Part shown: in pieces, positions 1 to 8,608 of the stretch
Layout of the letters: each line of letters opens with the position of its first letter
Numbering within the stretch: the stretch's first letter is position 1
Origin: Aureococcus anophagefferens
Lineage: Eukaryota; Sar; Pelagophyceae; Pelagomonadales; Pelagomonadaceae
Direction: 5' to 3'
Length of the DNA stretch: 33,303 nucleotides
Assembly: GCF_000186865.1 (NCBI RefSeq)
Contig: NW_008705570.1
Span: 1,275,778-1,309,080, forward strand
Translations under genes and position numbers: made by a program
Notes under the pieces: generated by a model
Databases searched by the model: none
Told to the model about the DNA's origin: nothing
The model's input: the letters and a program-made list of their open reading frames with translations, nothing else

Positions 1-318
1 CGGCGTCTCGTCGCCCGGCGGCGGCCGCGTCTGGACCGCGGCCGCGACCGTCGTGCCCCGGCGCGTCGTCGTTTCCACGGCGCACGCCCACTCGCCCATG
101 GCCGCGCCGAAGCAGCGCAGGGCGTCGCCCTCGCGCAGGCGCATGACCGTGGCCACGTAGCGGTGCTGCGCCGGCGACAGCTCCCAGACGCTCGCCGCGT
201 CCGCCGTGCGGTCGTCGCCGAGCCAGAGCCGCGGCGCGTTGGTGTGTGGTGCTGGCGCGAGCGCGACGGCGACGGTGCAGCACCAGGCGGCTGCGAGGGC
301 GCGCCGAGGCAATGCCAT
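1..318 (-). CDS. rsmE: RsmE-like 16S rRNA m3U methyltransferase, N-terminal part (cut by window edge)
   Basis: Reading on the minus strand from the ATG at 318-316, the frame stays open for 106 codons to base 1, so the C-terminal SPOUT methyltransferase domain lies outside the window. After a hydrophobic leader (MALPRRALAAAWCCTVAVAL) comes the RsmE N-terminal PUA-like segment: LSPAQHRYVATVMRLREGD, then CFGAAMGEWACAVE. This corresponds to the family's pattern of a histidine before a V-x-R-x-L-R-x-G-D stretch, followed by a short beta strand. The family N3-methylates uridine 1498 (E. coli numbering) of bacterial-type small-subunit rRNA, so an organellar protein is expected. The leader suggests plastid or mitochondrial import (inference). 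The gene is divergent from the ISWI gene. The family call rests on the N-terminal domain alone. Confidence 0.72.
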   Translation of the reverse strand, partial: MALPRRALAAAWCCTVAVALAPAPHTNAPRLWLGDDRTADAASVWELSPAQHRYVATVMRLREGDALRCFGAAMGEWACAVETTTRRGTTVAAAVQTRPPPGDETP

Positions 319-772
319 AACTCAGGGTTGAAAGTCAACAAACCTTCAACGCCGCAGCATGTCTCGTTGACGTGGCTGGTATGGAGGCAGCCATCTGAGG
401 CAGCCATCTGAAGCAGCCCCAATTCCTCGTCGCGGTCGAAACCTGACAGAGAAGAAGCCCAAGCTGCATGGACCTCCGAGTCGAAATCATCACCGCCGCA
501 GCCCGGTGCGACATCGATGGGCTGGCGAACCTCCTCGACGGCCGCCGCGTCGAGGAGGACTGCTGCGGAGGGACTCTATATAGGAGCGAGGGAGGAGTCG
601 TGCGGGGCGCGCTGCCGCGGCCGCTCTGATTTCGCCTGGGGTCCTCGCGAGATGTGCCTCGCTGTCGACGAGGAGCGTCGCGGCTCAAACCTGAGCCGAG
701 GCGCCTCGACCGAGTCGAAACTCGCGCTCGACGCGCGCCCGGAGACTGCGCGCGAGGCCCGCGCACGCCAAC
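319..772. promoter_or_regulatory. Divergent intergenic region between the rsmE-like and ISWI genes
   Basis: This 454-bp region holds the upstream sequences of two divergent genes. A 13-bp unit (gaggcagccatct) is directly repeated at 384-396 and 397-409, with a degraded third copy. A TATATA string lies at 577-582, about 190 bp before the ISWI start; it is a possible TATA box but could be chance. A 53-codon plus-strand frame at 468-629 (starting MDLRVEIITAAARCDIDG) has coding-like composition and contains the TATATA string. It may be an upstream ORF, a remnant, or nothing. Confidence 0.4.
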
Positions 773-3700
773 ATGGCCGACAACGACGACAGCGACGTGG
801 AGATGGACGGCGTCGACATGGAGGCCGACGACGCGGTGCAGGAGGAGGAGGAGGACTACGAGGAGGTGGCGCCCGCGCCGCCGGCGCCGTCGTCGTCCAT
901 GGGGACGCGGGGCGGCGGCGGGACCGTCGTGGCGCCGCCGCCGAAGAAGGCGCCGAAGAAGCAGGACGCCGCCTTCGAGGCCGCGCGCGCGGCGCAGAAG
1001 GAGCGTTTGGCGAACATGAAGGAGTTCGGGACGACGATGGAGGGCGTCGACGTGCAGCAGCAGCGCGACAAGCGGCTCAACTACCTCATGGCCCAGTCCG
1101 AGGTCTTCAGCCACTTCATGGAGGAGAACTCCGACGGCGGCTTCAAGCGCGCCAAGGCCAAGGCCGGGCGGACGCGGATGACGGAGTCGGCCGAGGACGC
1201 GAATTTGATGAAGACGGCCCAGTCGAAGCTCCGCGTGACGCGCGTCCAGACGCAGCCGAGCATCATCACGGCGAAGATGCGGCCCTACCAGCTCGAGGGG
1301 TTGAACTGGCTCGTGAAGCTGCACGACAACGGCATCAACGGCATTTTAGCCGACGAGATGGGCCTCGGCAAGACGCTCCAGTCCATCTCGCTATTGGCCT
1401 ACCTCCACGAGACGCGGGGCATCACGGGCCCCCACATCTGCATCGTGCCCAAGAGCGTGACGAACAACTGGATGCGCGAGCTCCGGAAGTGGTGCCCGAC
1501 GCTCCGGCCCGTGAAGCTCCTAGGGTCCAAAGACGAGCGCGCGCGCGTGCTCCGCGAGGACCTGCGCCCGGGCACCTTCGACGTCCTCGTGACGTCCTAC
1601 GAGGGCATCCTCAAGGAGAAGGCGGGCCTCATGAAGATCCAGTGGCAGTACCTCCTCATCGACGAGGCGCACCGCATCAAGAACCCGAATTCGTCGTTGT
1701 CGAAGATCGTGCGCCTCATCCCGACGCAGTTCCGCCTCCTCATCACGGGCACGCCCCTCCAGAACAACCTCAACGAGCTCTGGGCGCTGCTCAACTTCCT
1801 CCTGCCCGACATCTTCGCGTCCGAGGCCGACTTCGAGACGTGGTTCAGTCTGGGCGACGCGGACGCGAAGGACAACGTCGTCAAGAAATTACATACCGTG
1901 CTCCGGCCCTTCATGCTCCGGCGCATCAAGAAGGACGTCGAGAAGGACCTGCCCCCGAAGCGCGAGGTCAAGCTCTACATCGGCATGACGGAGATGCAGC
2001 GCCTCTGGTACACGAAGATCCTCTCCAAGGACGCGCACACGCTCAACGCGCTCGGCGGGCCGGACCGCGTCCAGCTCCTCAACATCCTCATGCAGCTCCG
2101 CAAGGTCTGCAACCACCCCTACCTCTTCGAGGGCGCCGAGCCCGGCCCGCCCTTCATGGACGGCCCCCACCTCTGGGAGAACACGGGCAAGCTCGTGCTC
2201 ATGTCCAAGCTGCTCCCGAAACTCATGGCGCAGGACTCGCGCGTCCTGATCTTCTCCCAGATGACGCGCATGCTCGACATCCTCGAGGACTACATGCGCC
2301 TCAACCAGTACAAGTACTGCCGCATCGACGGCTCCACGTCCGGCGACGACCGCGACTCGCAGATGGACGTCTTCAACGCGCCCGGCTCCGAGAAGTTCGC
2401 GTTCCTGTTGTCGACGCGGGCCGGCGGCCTGGGCATCAACCTGGCGACGGCGGACATCGTCGTGCTCTACGACAGCGACTGGAACCCGCAGGTGGACCTG
2501 CAGGCCATGGACCGCGCGCACCGCATCGGCCAGACGAAGCCCGTGACCGTCTTCCGCTTCGTCACCGAGGGCACGGTCGAGGAGAAGATCATCGAGCGCG
2601 CGGACCGCAAGCTCTTCCTCGACGCGGCCGTCATCCAGCAGGGCCGCCTCGCGGAGCAGAACGCGGCCCTGGGCAAGAACGACCTCATGGCCATGGTCCG
2701 CTTCGGCGCCGACGAGATCTTCGCGTCGAAAGCCAAGACCATCACGGACGAGGACATCGACACGCTCCTCAAGCGCGGCGAGGAGCGGACCCAGGAGCAG
2801 GCGTCGAAGATCCAGTCCGACGTCCAGCACAACCTCGCCAACTTCTCGCTGACGACGATGGAGGAGCCCGAGGGGTCGCTCTTCAACTTCGAGGGCGAGA
2901 ACTACAAGGGCGCCAAGGGCGGCGGCGGCCTCATGATCAACCTGCCCCAGCGCGAGCGCAAGCGCAACTACGACGTCGACGAGTACTTCCGCGACGCGCT
3001 GCGCCAGGGCGACAAGCCCGCGGTCGCGCGCGAGCCGCGCAAACGGCGGGGCCCGCCGATGCACGACTTCCAGTTCTTCAACCGCGCGGAGTTGGAGGTG
3101 CTCCTGGCGAAGGAGGACGAGCTCGCGGGCAAGAAGCACGAGGCCGTGCTCTTCATCAAGGAGCTGCGGAACCGGGCGAAGCAGCAGGAGGACGACGACT
3201 GCGAGGAGAGCAAGCGCGCGGACGAGATGGAGGCCACCCTGGAGACGGCCTACGAGCTGCCCGTGAAGGAGGCCGTGCGCAAGGAGCGCCTCCTGAAGGA
3301 GGGCTTCGGGGACTGGACGCGCAAGGACCTGCGCGCCTTCCTCAACGCCATGGAGCGCCACGGCCGCGGCGACGTCGACGCCGTCGCGCGCGAGACCGCG
3401 AACGAGACGGGCAAGACGGACGCGGACGTGCGGCGCTACCACGCGACCTTCTGGAAGAAGCACAAGGACATCGCCGACTGGGAGCGCCTCGTGGACAAGG
3501 TCGAGAAGGGCGAGAAGCGCCTCCAGCGGTCCCAGGAGATCCGGTCCGCGCTCGCCGACAAGGTCGCGCGCCACCCCAAGCCCTGGGAGTGCCTCCCCAT
3601 CAACTACGGCGCGTCCCGCGGCAAGGTCTGGACCGAGGAGGAGGACGCCTTCCTCGTCAACATGATGCACACCTACGGCTACGGCAACTGGGAGCGCATC

Positions 3701-4006
3701 CGCGTCGAGATCCGCAACGCGTGGCAGTTCAACTTCGACTGGTTCTTCAAGAGCCGCAACGCGCAGGAGCTCAACCGCCGCGCGGACTTACTGATTCGCC
3801 TCGTGGAGAAGGAGAACGAGGACCACCGCAAGGACGCGCCCGGCGCCGCGCCGGCCGGCGACGCCGCGCCGGCCCCCGCGAAGAAGGGCCGGAAGCCCGC
3901 GGGCCGCCCGAAGAAGCGCGCGGCCGAGGCCGCGACGGGCGAGTCGCCCGACGCCAAGCAGGCCAAGCAGGAGGGCGGCGACGCGCCCATGGCCGACGCC
4001 GCGTGA
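773..4006 (+). CDS. ISWI: ISWI-family SNF2 chromatin-remodelling ATPase
   Basis: 1077 residues, a normal ISWI length, with no intron needed. After an acidic N terminus the SNF2 ATPase shows motif I (DEMGLGKT, about residues 194-201), the DEAH box (LLIDEAHRIKN, about 294-304), and motifs V and VI (STRAGGLGINLATAD, then AMDRAHRIGQ, about 548-587). The second half has the HAND-SANT-SLIDE arrangement, including a region with WTEEEDAFLVNMMHTYGYGNW near residue 950, the SLIDE-type repeat that contacts linker DNA. The tail carries an AT-hook-like GRPKKR. ISWI motors slide and space nucleosomes in the nucleus. The start is the first ATG of the frame, in a caacATGg context. The stop lies 66 bp from that of the convergent small gene. 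Confidence 0.96.
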   Translation: MADNDDSDVEMDGVDMEADDAVQEEEEDYEEVAPAPPAPSSSMGTRGGGGTVVAPPPKKAPKKQDAAFEAARAAQKERLANMKEFGTTMEGVDVQQQRDKRLNYLMAQSEVFSHFMEENSDGGFKRAKAKAGRTRMTESAEDANLMKTAQSKLRVTRVQTQPSIITAKMRPYQLEGLNWLVKLHDNGINGILADEMGLGKTLQSISLLAYLHETRGITGPHICIVPKSVTNNWMRELRKWCPTLRPVKLLGSKDERARVLREDLRPGTFDVLVTSYEGILKEKAGLMKIQWQYLLIDEAHRIKNPNSSLSKIVRLIPTQFRLLITGTPLQNNLNELWALLNFLLPDIFASEADFETWFSLGDADAKDNVVKKLHTVLRPFMLRRIKKDVEKDLPPKREVKLYIGMTEMQRLWYTKILSKDAHTLNALGGPDRVQLLNILMQLRKVCNHPYLFEGAEPGPPFMDGPHLWENTGKLVLMSKLLPKLMAQDSRVLIFSQMTRMLDILEDYMRLNQYKYCRIDGSTSGDDRDSQMDVFNAPGSEKFAFLLSTRAGGLGINLATADIVVLYDSDWNPQVDLQAMDRAHRIGQTKPVTVFRFVTEGTVEEKIIERADRKLFLDAAVIQQGRLAEQNAALGKNDLMAMVRFGADEIFASKAKTITDEDIDTLLKRGEERTQEQASKIQSDVQHNLANFSLTTMEEPEGSLFNFEGENYKGAKGGGGLMINLPQRERKRNYDVDEYFRDALRQGDKPAVAREPRKRRGPPMHDFQFFNRAELEVLLAKEDELAGKKHEAVLFIKELRNRAKQQEDDDCEESKRADEMEATLETAYELPVKEAVRKERLLKEGFGDWTRKDLRAFLNAMERHGRGDVDAVARETANETGKTDADVRRYHATFWKKHKDIADWERLVDKVEKGEKRLQRSQEIRSALADKVARHPKPWECLPINYGASRGKVWTEEEDAFLVNMMHTYGYGNWERIRVEIRNAWQFNFDWFFKSRNAQELNRRADLLIRLVEKENEDHRKDAPGAAPAGDAAPAPAKKGRKPAGRPKKRAAEAATGESPDAKQAKQEGGDAPMADAA

Positions 4007-4072
4007 AGCAAGCGCGCGAGAGCTCCTGTCCCCCCCCCACAAAACCCCCGCCGCGTAGACCACAGAGCTCTC

Positions 4073-4312
4073 TTAGACGTCGGGCATCGCGTTGCTCGTG
4101 AAGCCCCCGACGCGCTCGAGCGACGCGCCCGTGAGGAAGGGCAGGCTGCGGTCCGGCAGCTCCAGCGGCGGCTTCTCGCGCACCCGCTCGAGCAGGCTCG
4201 GCGCGTGCGACGACGACGTGCGGGCGCGGTAGAGGCGGATGGCCACGACGACGGCGATGGCGGCGACGAGCGCGAGCGCCGCGGCGTAGAGGGCGGCGCT
4301 GGGCGGCTGCAT
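4073..4312 (-). CDS. Small single-pass membrane protein, unknown function
   Basis: 79 residues from an ATG at 4312-4310. Residues about 6-27 (AALYAAALALVAAIAVVVAI) form a clear transmembrane helix. A basic R-x-Y-R-x-R follows directly, so the long C-terminal side is probably cytosolic (positive-inside rule). The rest is polar and proline-rich (PPLELPDRSLPFLTGASLERVGG). I recognise no family. It lies tail-to-tail with ISWI and diverges from the PX-like gene across a 221-bp gap. Antisense frames here also stay open because of the GC bias, so the call rests on the helix and the gene spacing. Confidence 0.5.
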   Translation of the reverse strand: MQPPSAALYAAALALVAAIAVVVAIRLYRARTSSSHAPSLLERVREKPPLELPDRSLPFLTGASLERVGGFTSNAMPDV

Positions 4313-4533
4313 GGCGGCGCGCGGCTGCCGCGAGCGCTGGCGCTGCGAGTGCGCGACGCGACGTGCGAAGTGCTTTGGAGCTGCCGCACAATGTTTCGGC
4401 GCTTGCGGTTCTGGGAAGAGCTGCCCAAAAAGTGACAGGCCGACCTCAATAACCCAGATGCTGCCCCGCGCTCAAACTCGCGCAAAGGCTGCCCGCGCAT
4501 CATCACAACTGTGGCTGCGCGCGCATCCGCACC

Positions 4534-5481
4534 ATGCCCGAGCGCATCACGGTCAACGGCTACGACGTCGAGGGCGGCGTCGTGACCTACAACATCTCCG
4601 TGGGCGACACGCTCACGCTCACGAAGCGCTTCCGCGAGTGCGTGGCGCTCAGCGACGCGCTGAAAAAGGCCGACCCGTCGGTGGCGGCGCTGCCGAACCC
4701 GCTGCACCACAACCTGCGGTCGACGGAGAAGCTCGCGAAGACGCGCGTCGAGTCGCTCCAGGAGTTCCTCGCGGCGCTGCCCCTCGCGAGCCTCGCGAGC
4801 GAGGACTGGGCGACGTTCCTCGCGAGCCCGCCGAGCGACGACCCCGCGAGCCCGGACAAGGGGGGCGCGACCCTGCCGGACCCCGACGCGCCGCCGGCGA
4901 CGCCCGCGGGCAAGGCCCCCGAGCGGCAGAACTCGCCGTCCTTCTCGGAGCACAACACGAGCGACGACAACGGCGAGCGCGCGCAGGCGCGCCGCTTCAC
5001 GGAGGCGGGCGACGCGGAGGCGTCGGCGGCGGCCGTCGCGTCGGCGCTCGCCGACGCCGCCGTCGAGGAGGCGCCGGCCGCGGAGGCACCGCCGCCGCCG
5101 CCGGCCGTGGCCGTCGCGTCCGCGGCGGACCTCGCGAGCTTCGCGGCGGAACCGCCCGCGGGCGACGCGCCCGCGCCGCCGTCGGGCTTCGGCTGCTGGA
5201 CCGTCCTCGCCGTCGTCTTCGCCGTGCTCTTCGCCTTCACGCGGTCGGGCTTCGACCCGGCGTCGCTCAAGCCCGCGGCTTCGGAGCCGCCGGCCGTCGA
5301 GGTCGTCGACGTGTCGGACCTGCCGGAGGCGGCGGCGGCGCCCGTCGGCGACGCGCTCGCGCCGACGTGGTCCAAGAAACTCTACGCGACCTACCTCGAG
5401 GCGCCCCACAAGGAGCTCAAGGCCGCCGCGCTCGCCGCCGCGACCGCGGGCGTCGCGCTCCGCGGCCGCCAGGGCGCCTAG
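4534..5481 (+). CDS. PX-like phosphoinositide-binding protein with C-terminal membrane helix
   Basis: 315 residues. Residues 1-100 resemble a phox-homology (PX) fold: VTYNISVGDTLTLTKRFREC matches the early strands with the K/R-R-[FY] element, then L..ALKK, a proline-containing loop (AALPNPLHH), and the helical R-x-x-x-L-x-x-F-L segment (KTRVESLQEFLAALP). PX domains bind phosphoinositides, mostly PI3P, on endosomal membranes. A low-complexity Ala/Pro/Ser linker follows. One helix at about 219-237 (FGCWTVLAVVFAVLFAF) could anchor the protein, leaving an 80-residue tail. The PX match is by eye only and the basic lipid-binding set is not fully evident. The gene converges on the methyltransferase gene with 60 bp between stops. 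Confidence 0.65.
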   Translation: MPERITVNGYDVEGGVVTYNISVGDTLTLTKRFRECVALSDALKKADPSVAALPNPLHHNLRSTEKLAKTRVESLQEFLAALPLASLASEDWATFLASPPSDDPASPDKGGATLPDPDAPPATPAGKAPERQNSPSFSEHNTSDDNGERAQARRFTEAGDAEASAAAVASALADAAVEEAPAAEAPPPPPAVAVASAADLASFAAEPPAGDAPAPPSGFGCWTVLAVVFAVLFAFTRSGFDPASLKPAASEPPAVEVVDVSDLPEAAAAPVGDALAPTWSKKLYATYLEAPHKELKAAALAAATAGVALRGRQGA

Positions 5482-5541
5482 GGGGGCCGCCGCCCCGAAA
5501 CCCGCGCTCCCCCTCCCCCGGAACCCCACGTGTGACTCGCG

Positions 5542-6591
5542 CTAAGCAGCCCGCTCGGACAGCGGCGCGTAGGGCGGCGAAAACGGCGCGGAGCAACCCC
5601 GGAGCGCGAGGTGCGTGTCGTCGGCGAGGTCGTCGTAGAGCGGCGCGTAGATGGCGTTGAGGTCGTCGACGGTCGGGCCGAGGAAGTCGCCGTTCGCGAC
5701 GGTCAGCGCGAGGGACCCCTCCCAGTAGAACGAGAGCACGGCGGCCGTGTGCCGCGTGCAGACGTCCGGGTGCGCGTCGTCGAAGACGCCGCGGTCGATC
5801 TCCGAGTAATCGAGGAAGTTGAGCTTCGGGAACGCCGTCCACGCGCCGCCGACGACGGACAGGACCCAGCGGTGGTGCGGCATGCCCCGGTAGGGCAGGC
5901 CGCAGGCCCGGGACAGCTCCCAGTACCGCGACGGCGTCGACACGAAGCCCCGCTTCCCGACGCGGCCGAGCATCTTGACCACCGTCGCGGGCAGCGCGAC
6001 GTCCTCGAGGAAGTTCGTGCAGATCACGAAGTCGAACTTGCCGTTCGACGCGACGTGCGCGAGCACGTCGCCCCACTCCTCGACGTCGTTGGCCGTCGCG
6101 ACCTTGAAGACGCGCTTCCCCGCCGCCTGGCCGCCGTCCGTCTGGTCCAGGAAATAGTCCGTCACCTCGGCGCTCCAGGAGCCCATGGAGCCGCCGACGT
6201 CCAGAACGGTAAAAGGGCCCGCGGCGCGCTTTTCGCGGAGGAAGTCCAGCACCTCGCCGTCGCGCGCGCGCCGCCGGTGCAGCCGCGCGCGCGACACGTT
6301 CGCCTGCGTCACGGGCACCGGCCAGCCGGACGCCTCGCGGTCCGCGGCGACGTCGCGGAGGATTCGGCGCATCGCGCATTCCAGCGGGTGGAGCCCGTCG
6401 CAGCCCGCCGGGAGCGGGTCCGGCATGTCCATCTGGTGGAGGTTCACGTAGGCGGCGACGCGGTCCCGCAGCGTCGCGCAGGGCTCGTCGTCGTCGTCGA
6501 GGACGTCGAGCGCCGCGCCGGTCGGCGTCGTCACCGTGACGCGCACGACGCCGGAGGCCGCGGCCGCGACCACGACGAGGCGCCGCAGCAT
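5542..6591 (-). CDS. SAM-dependent methyltransferase-like protein with N-terminal targeting leader
   Basis: 349 residues from the only plausible ATG (6591-6589); the frame could extend upstream only through a TTG. The N terminus (MLRRLVVVAAAASGVVRVTV) looks like a signal or transit peptide. Residues 127-139 hold a class I methyltransferase motif I (FTVLDVGGSMGSW, the SAM-binding glycine loop). An acidic/aromatic post-motif follows about 50 residues later (KFDFVICTNFLEDVALP), then a conserved-looking TPSRYWEL. The C-terminal half (HHRWVLSV, FLDYSEIDR) fits substrate recognition in small-molecule methyltransferases, but no substrate can be named. The region just upstream duplicates the first codons (see the small upstream ORF). 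Confidence 0.78.
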   Translation of the reverse strand: MLRRLVVVAAAASGVVRVTVTTPTGAALDVLDDDDEPCATLRDRVAAYVNLHQMDMPDPLPAGCDGLHPLECAMRRILRDVAADREASGWPVPVTQANVSRARLHRRRARDGEVLDFLREKRAAGPFTVLDVGGSMGSWSAEVTDYFLDQTDGGQAAGKRVFKVATANDVEEWGDVLAHVASNGKFDFVICTNFLEDVALPATVVKMLGRVGKRGFVSTPSRYWELSRACGLPYRGMPHHRWVLSVVGGAWTAFPKLNFLDYSEIDRGVFDDAHPDVCTRHTAAVLSFYWEGSLALTVANGDFLGPTVDDLNAIYAPLYDDLADDTHLALRGCSAPFSPPYAPLSERAA

Positions 6592-6626
6592 CGAGGAATT
6601 CCTCAGCTTGATGACCAATGGGTAGT

Positions 6627-6662
6627 TTACCTCAGCTTGATGACGACGAGACGCTGCAGCAT
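6627..6662 (-). promoter_or_regulatory. Upstream ORF duplicating the methyltransferase start
   Basis: On the minus strand an 11-codon frame, MLQRLVVIKLR plus stop, lies just upstream of the main start MLRRLVVV. The 15-bp string cctcagcttgatgac occurs at 6601-6615 and again at 6630-6644. A degenerate 18-bp copy of the main start region follows at 6644-6662. This looks like a local duplication of the 5' end that left a small uORF, which could reduce initiation at the main ATG (inference). Confidence 0.4.
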
Positions 6663-6781
6663 CTCACGCAGTCGAGCAGCCCACGAGGCATACGCTGCCC
6701 CAAGAGGTTCAACTTGATGTTCAAGGCCGCGGCCGGGGTGCCATCACCGAAGCGAGAAGGATTAACTCGAGCTCGACGCAC

Positions 6782-6950
6782 TGCGCTGGACGTGCCGCGG
6801 CGCCGTCGCCGTGCGCTGGACGTGCCGCGGCGCCGTCGCCGTGCGCTGGACGTGCCGCGGCGCCGTCGCTGTGCGCTGCACGCGGCGCCGTCGCCGTCGC
6901 TGTGCGCTGGACGTGCCTCGAGCTCGCTGCACGCGGCGCCGTCGCCGTAG
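6782..6950. repeat. 30-bp GC-rich tandem repeat upstream of the J-domain gene
   Basis: The unit beginning tgcgctggacgtgccgcggc is repeated head to tail at 6782-6811, 6812-6841 and 6842-6871, the third copy with one change. Shortened, shuffled copies run on to about 6950. Since 30 is a multiple of three, the frame stays open through the repeat (MRWTCRGAVAV-type peptide) into the downstream gene, which could mislead gene callers into an over-long N terminus. The repeat sits 26 bp or more before the ATG at 6976, so it is in the promoter or 5' UTR. Confidence 0.85.
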
Positions 6951-6975
6951 ACGCCGCCGCGGCGCATCTGCAGCC

Positions 6976-7542
6976 ATGTTCGCACGGTGCAGCAGCGCTA
7001 TGCTGGCGCGACGCGCGCTGCGCCCGCGGACGACCGCGTTCTCCGCGGCCGTGGGCTGCCGCAGCGAGGCGTCGCGCATCCTGGGCCTCGAGGTCGCTAC
7101 GTTCACCGCGGTGCAGCTGCGCGACGCCTACTACAAGGCGGCCAAAGCGTTCCACCCCGACGCATTCGACGGCTGCCCGCAGGAGGCCGGCCGCCTCTTC
7201 ATCAAAGCCACCGAGGCCTACGAGCTCCTCGGCAGCGTCGCGGAGGGCGTCGTCGAGATCACGGAGAGCGAGGACGAGAGCTACCGCGCGGCCTGCCTCG
7301 CCTGGCTCGGCCTCGACGCGGACACCGTGGAGCAGAGCAAGCGGTGCCCCATGTTCCGCAAGTGGCTCTTCGTGTCCGGCGGCGAGGGCGCGATCTGGTG
7401 GCGCTGCTTCTTCGCGAACAACGGGGGATTGGCGCCGCGCCTCCGGCCGAAGCAGATCGCCGCGCCCGCGGGGCCCCGCCGGCGCACGTCGACGACGCGG
7501 TCCGCGACGCGCCGCCGCCGCCGCGCGCTTAAGGGTCCGTGA
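6976..7542 (+). CDS. J-domain (DnaJ-like) protein, probably organellar
   Basis: 188 residues. The start is ATG 6976, because the next upstream in-frame codons belong to the tandem repeat. The leader MFARCSSAMLARRALRPRTT is Arg/Ser/Ala-rich without acids, typical of mitochondrial import. The J domain follows at about 35-95: ILGLEVATFTAVQLRDAYYK (helices I and II), then the diagnostic H-P-D at residues 60-62 (AFHPDAF), then ATEAYELLGS (helix III). The HPD loop stimulates Hsp70 ATPase, so the protein should be an Hsp70 cochaperone. The remaining half (WWRCFFANN, Arg-rich tail) is unassigned. Its stop is only 2 bp from the stop of the convergent gene. Confidence 0.82.
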   Translation: MFARCSSAMLARRALRPRTTAFSAAVGCRSEASRILGLEVATFTAVQLRDAYYKAAKAFHPDAFDGCPQEAGRLFIKATEAYELLGSVAEGVVEITESEDESYRAACLAWLGLDADTVEQSKRCPMFRKWLFVSGGEGAIWWRCFFANNGGLAPRLRPKQIAAPAGPRRRTSTTRSATRRRRRALKGP

Positions 7543-7544
7543 AT

Positions 7545-8138
7545 TTAGGGCACGCGCCGGAGGCGGCGGACGAGCGCGTAGGCGGAGGCGTTCGTGTCCT
7601 CGTCGTCGAGGAACGCGATGACGCCGAGGACGGCGGAGAAACGGCGCGCCCGCGAGCTGTCGTCGCCGGGGAACAGCGTCGCGGGCGCGATGGCGAGCGC
7701 CTCGCACTTGCGGACGAGCCCGGACTCCGTGTTCAACGTATGGACGTAGCGGCCGCCGCTCTTGGCGTACGTCAGGAGCCCGCCGCCGCCGGGGAGGCGG
7801 GCGACGTCGATGGGGTCCTTGCCGGGGATCTCGAGCCGCGTCAGCGGCGGCGCGGCGGCGCCGAAGAGGTCCGCCAGCAGCCGCTCGGGCGGCGTCGCGC
7901 CGAGCTCGCGAGAGGCCTTCGCGTGCGCGTAGCGCCCGGGGCAATTCCTCAACGCCTTCCAGGTGGCCGCGTCCCAGAGAGATTGGAGCGCCGCGCCGCC
8001 GTCGCCGACGAAGTCGCCCGCGCCGACGAACGGGAGCGCCGGCAGCGCCGCGCCGCCGGCACCGACGTCGTCGCCCGCGCCGACGAACGGCCGCTCGACC
8101 GAGCCGCCCGAGCCTTTCGAGGGCGCCTCGGCCGTCAT
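7545..8138 (-). CDS. Conserved-looking protein of unknown function
   Basis: 197 residues from ATG 8138-8136. The N terminus carries two similar segments (PFVGAGDDVGAGGAAL and PFVGAGDFVGDGGAAL), an internal duplication. The C-terminal 130 residues look like a folded domain: WKALRNCPGRYAHAK, then DPIDVARLPGGGGLLTYAK, then RYVHTLNTESGLVRKCEAL. The last part has the regularity of a conserved eukaryotic family, but I cannot name it. The start codon overlaps the stop of the upstream minus-strand frame as ATGA, which is unusual for a eukaryote. It may be the second half of one gene disrupted by a frameshift or an unrecognised intron. A cytosolic or organellar location cannot be told. Confidence 0.6.
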   Translation of the reverse strand: MTAEAPSKGSGGSVERPFVGAGDDVGAGGAALPALPFVGAGDFVGDGGAALQSLWDAATWKALRNCPGRYAHAKASRELGATPPERLLADLFGAAAPPLTRLEIPGKDPIDVARLPGGGGLLTYAKSGGRYVHTLNTESGLVRKCEALAIAPATLFPGDDSSRARRFSAVLGVIAFLDDEDTNASAYALVRRLRRVP

Positions 8139-8380
8139 CCGCCGGCGGTCCCGCGGCCGGCCCAGGCCTCGCGCGGCACGAGCCCGCGGAGCTGGCTCGG
8201 CGTGAGGCGCCGCGGCCGCGCCGTGCCCGCGCCCTGGACCCGCTCGAGCGCCGTGAGCAGGAGCGCCGCGAGGATCGGCAGCGGCGACTTGGCCGCGACG
8301 GACACGGTGAGGGCTAAAATGCCGATGCCGGCTTTTTTTTCGAGCTGTTCGAAGTAGACGTTCTGGGTGGACCGCACCAT
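8135..8380 (-). CDS. Short membrane-helix ORF, 5' end uncertain
   Basis: From ATG 8380-8378 the frame encodes 81 residues: MVRSTQNVYFEQLEKKAGIG, a hydrophobic helix (ILALTVSVAAKSPLPILAALLL), and a basic tail ending WAGRGTAGG. The frame stays open upstream without an ATG to about 8565 and there looks coding (DSFNNAPTSTRDSSLP, then VAAEFEALALELRQKF). An upstream exon or a disrupted start is therefore likely. The TGA stop overlaps the next gene's ATG. The upstream part (8381-8580) is noticeably less GC-rich than its neighbours. Function unknown. Confidence 0.4.
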   Translation of the reverse strand: MVRSTQNVYFEQLEKKAGIGILALTVSVAAKSPLPILAALLLTALERVQGAGTARPRRLTPSQLRGLVPREAWAGRGTAGG

Positions 8381-8608
8381 CGATGAGTCCTGCCCAGGGA
8401 GGAGTCCTGCCAGCACGGACCGGCCCCGCCCAGCGGCAGCCGCGAACTTCTGGCGCAGCTCCAAGGCCAGTGCCTCAAACTCTGCCGCAACGGTGGGCAA
8501 CGAAGAGTCACGAGTCGACGTTGGCGCATTGTTGAAGGAATCGACGCGTTGACCACAACACCATCATCCCCGAAAGGGACGCGCCCAGACCTACGCGGCC
8601 TTTAGAAC

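Noticed and set aside
335..5529. Very long antisense and alternative frames over the ISWI and PX-like genes (for example 517-4101 + and 1889-3670 -)
   Set aside because: GC-rich codon bias removes stop codons from all frames. These translations are Arg/Ala/His-rich low complexity without domains, while the true frames show complete family motifs.
6782..6950. CRISPR array
   Set aside because: The 30-bp units are directly adjacent without spacers and the context is eukaryotic; it is a simple tandem repeat.
7545..8138. Bacterial-style operon suggested by the ATGA overlap
   Set aside because: Other genes are clearly eukaryotic (introns, actin, BUD31) and strands alternate. The overlap is better explained by a misread gene structure.
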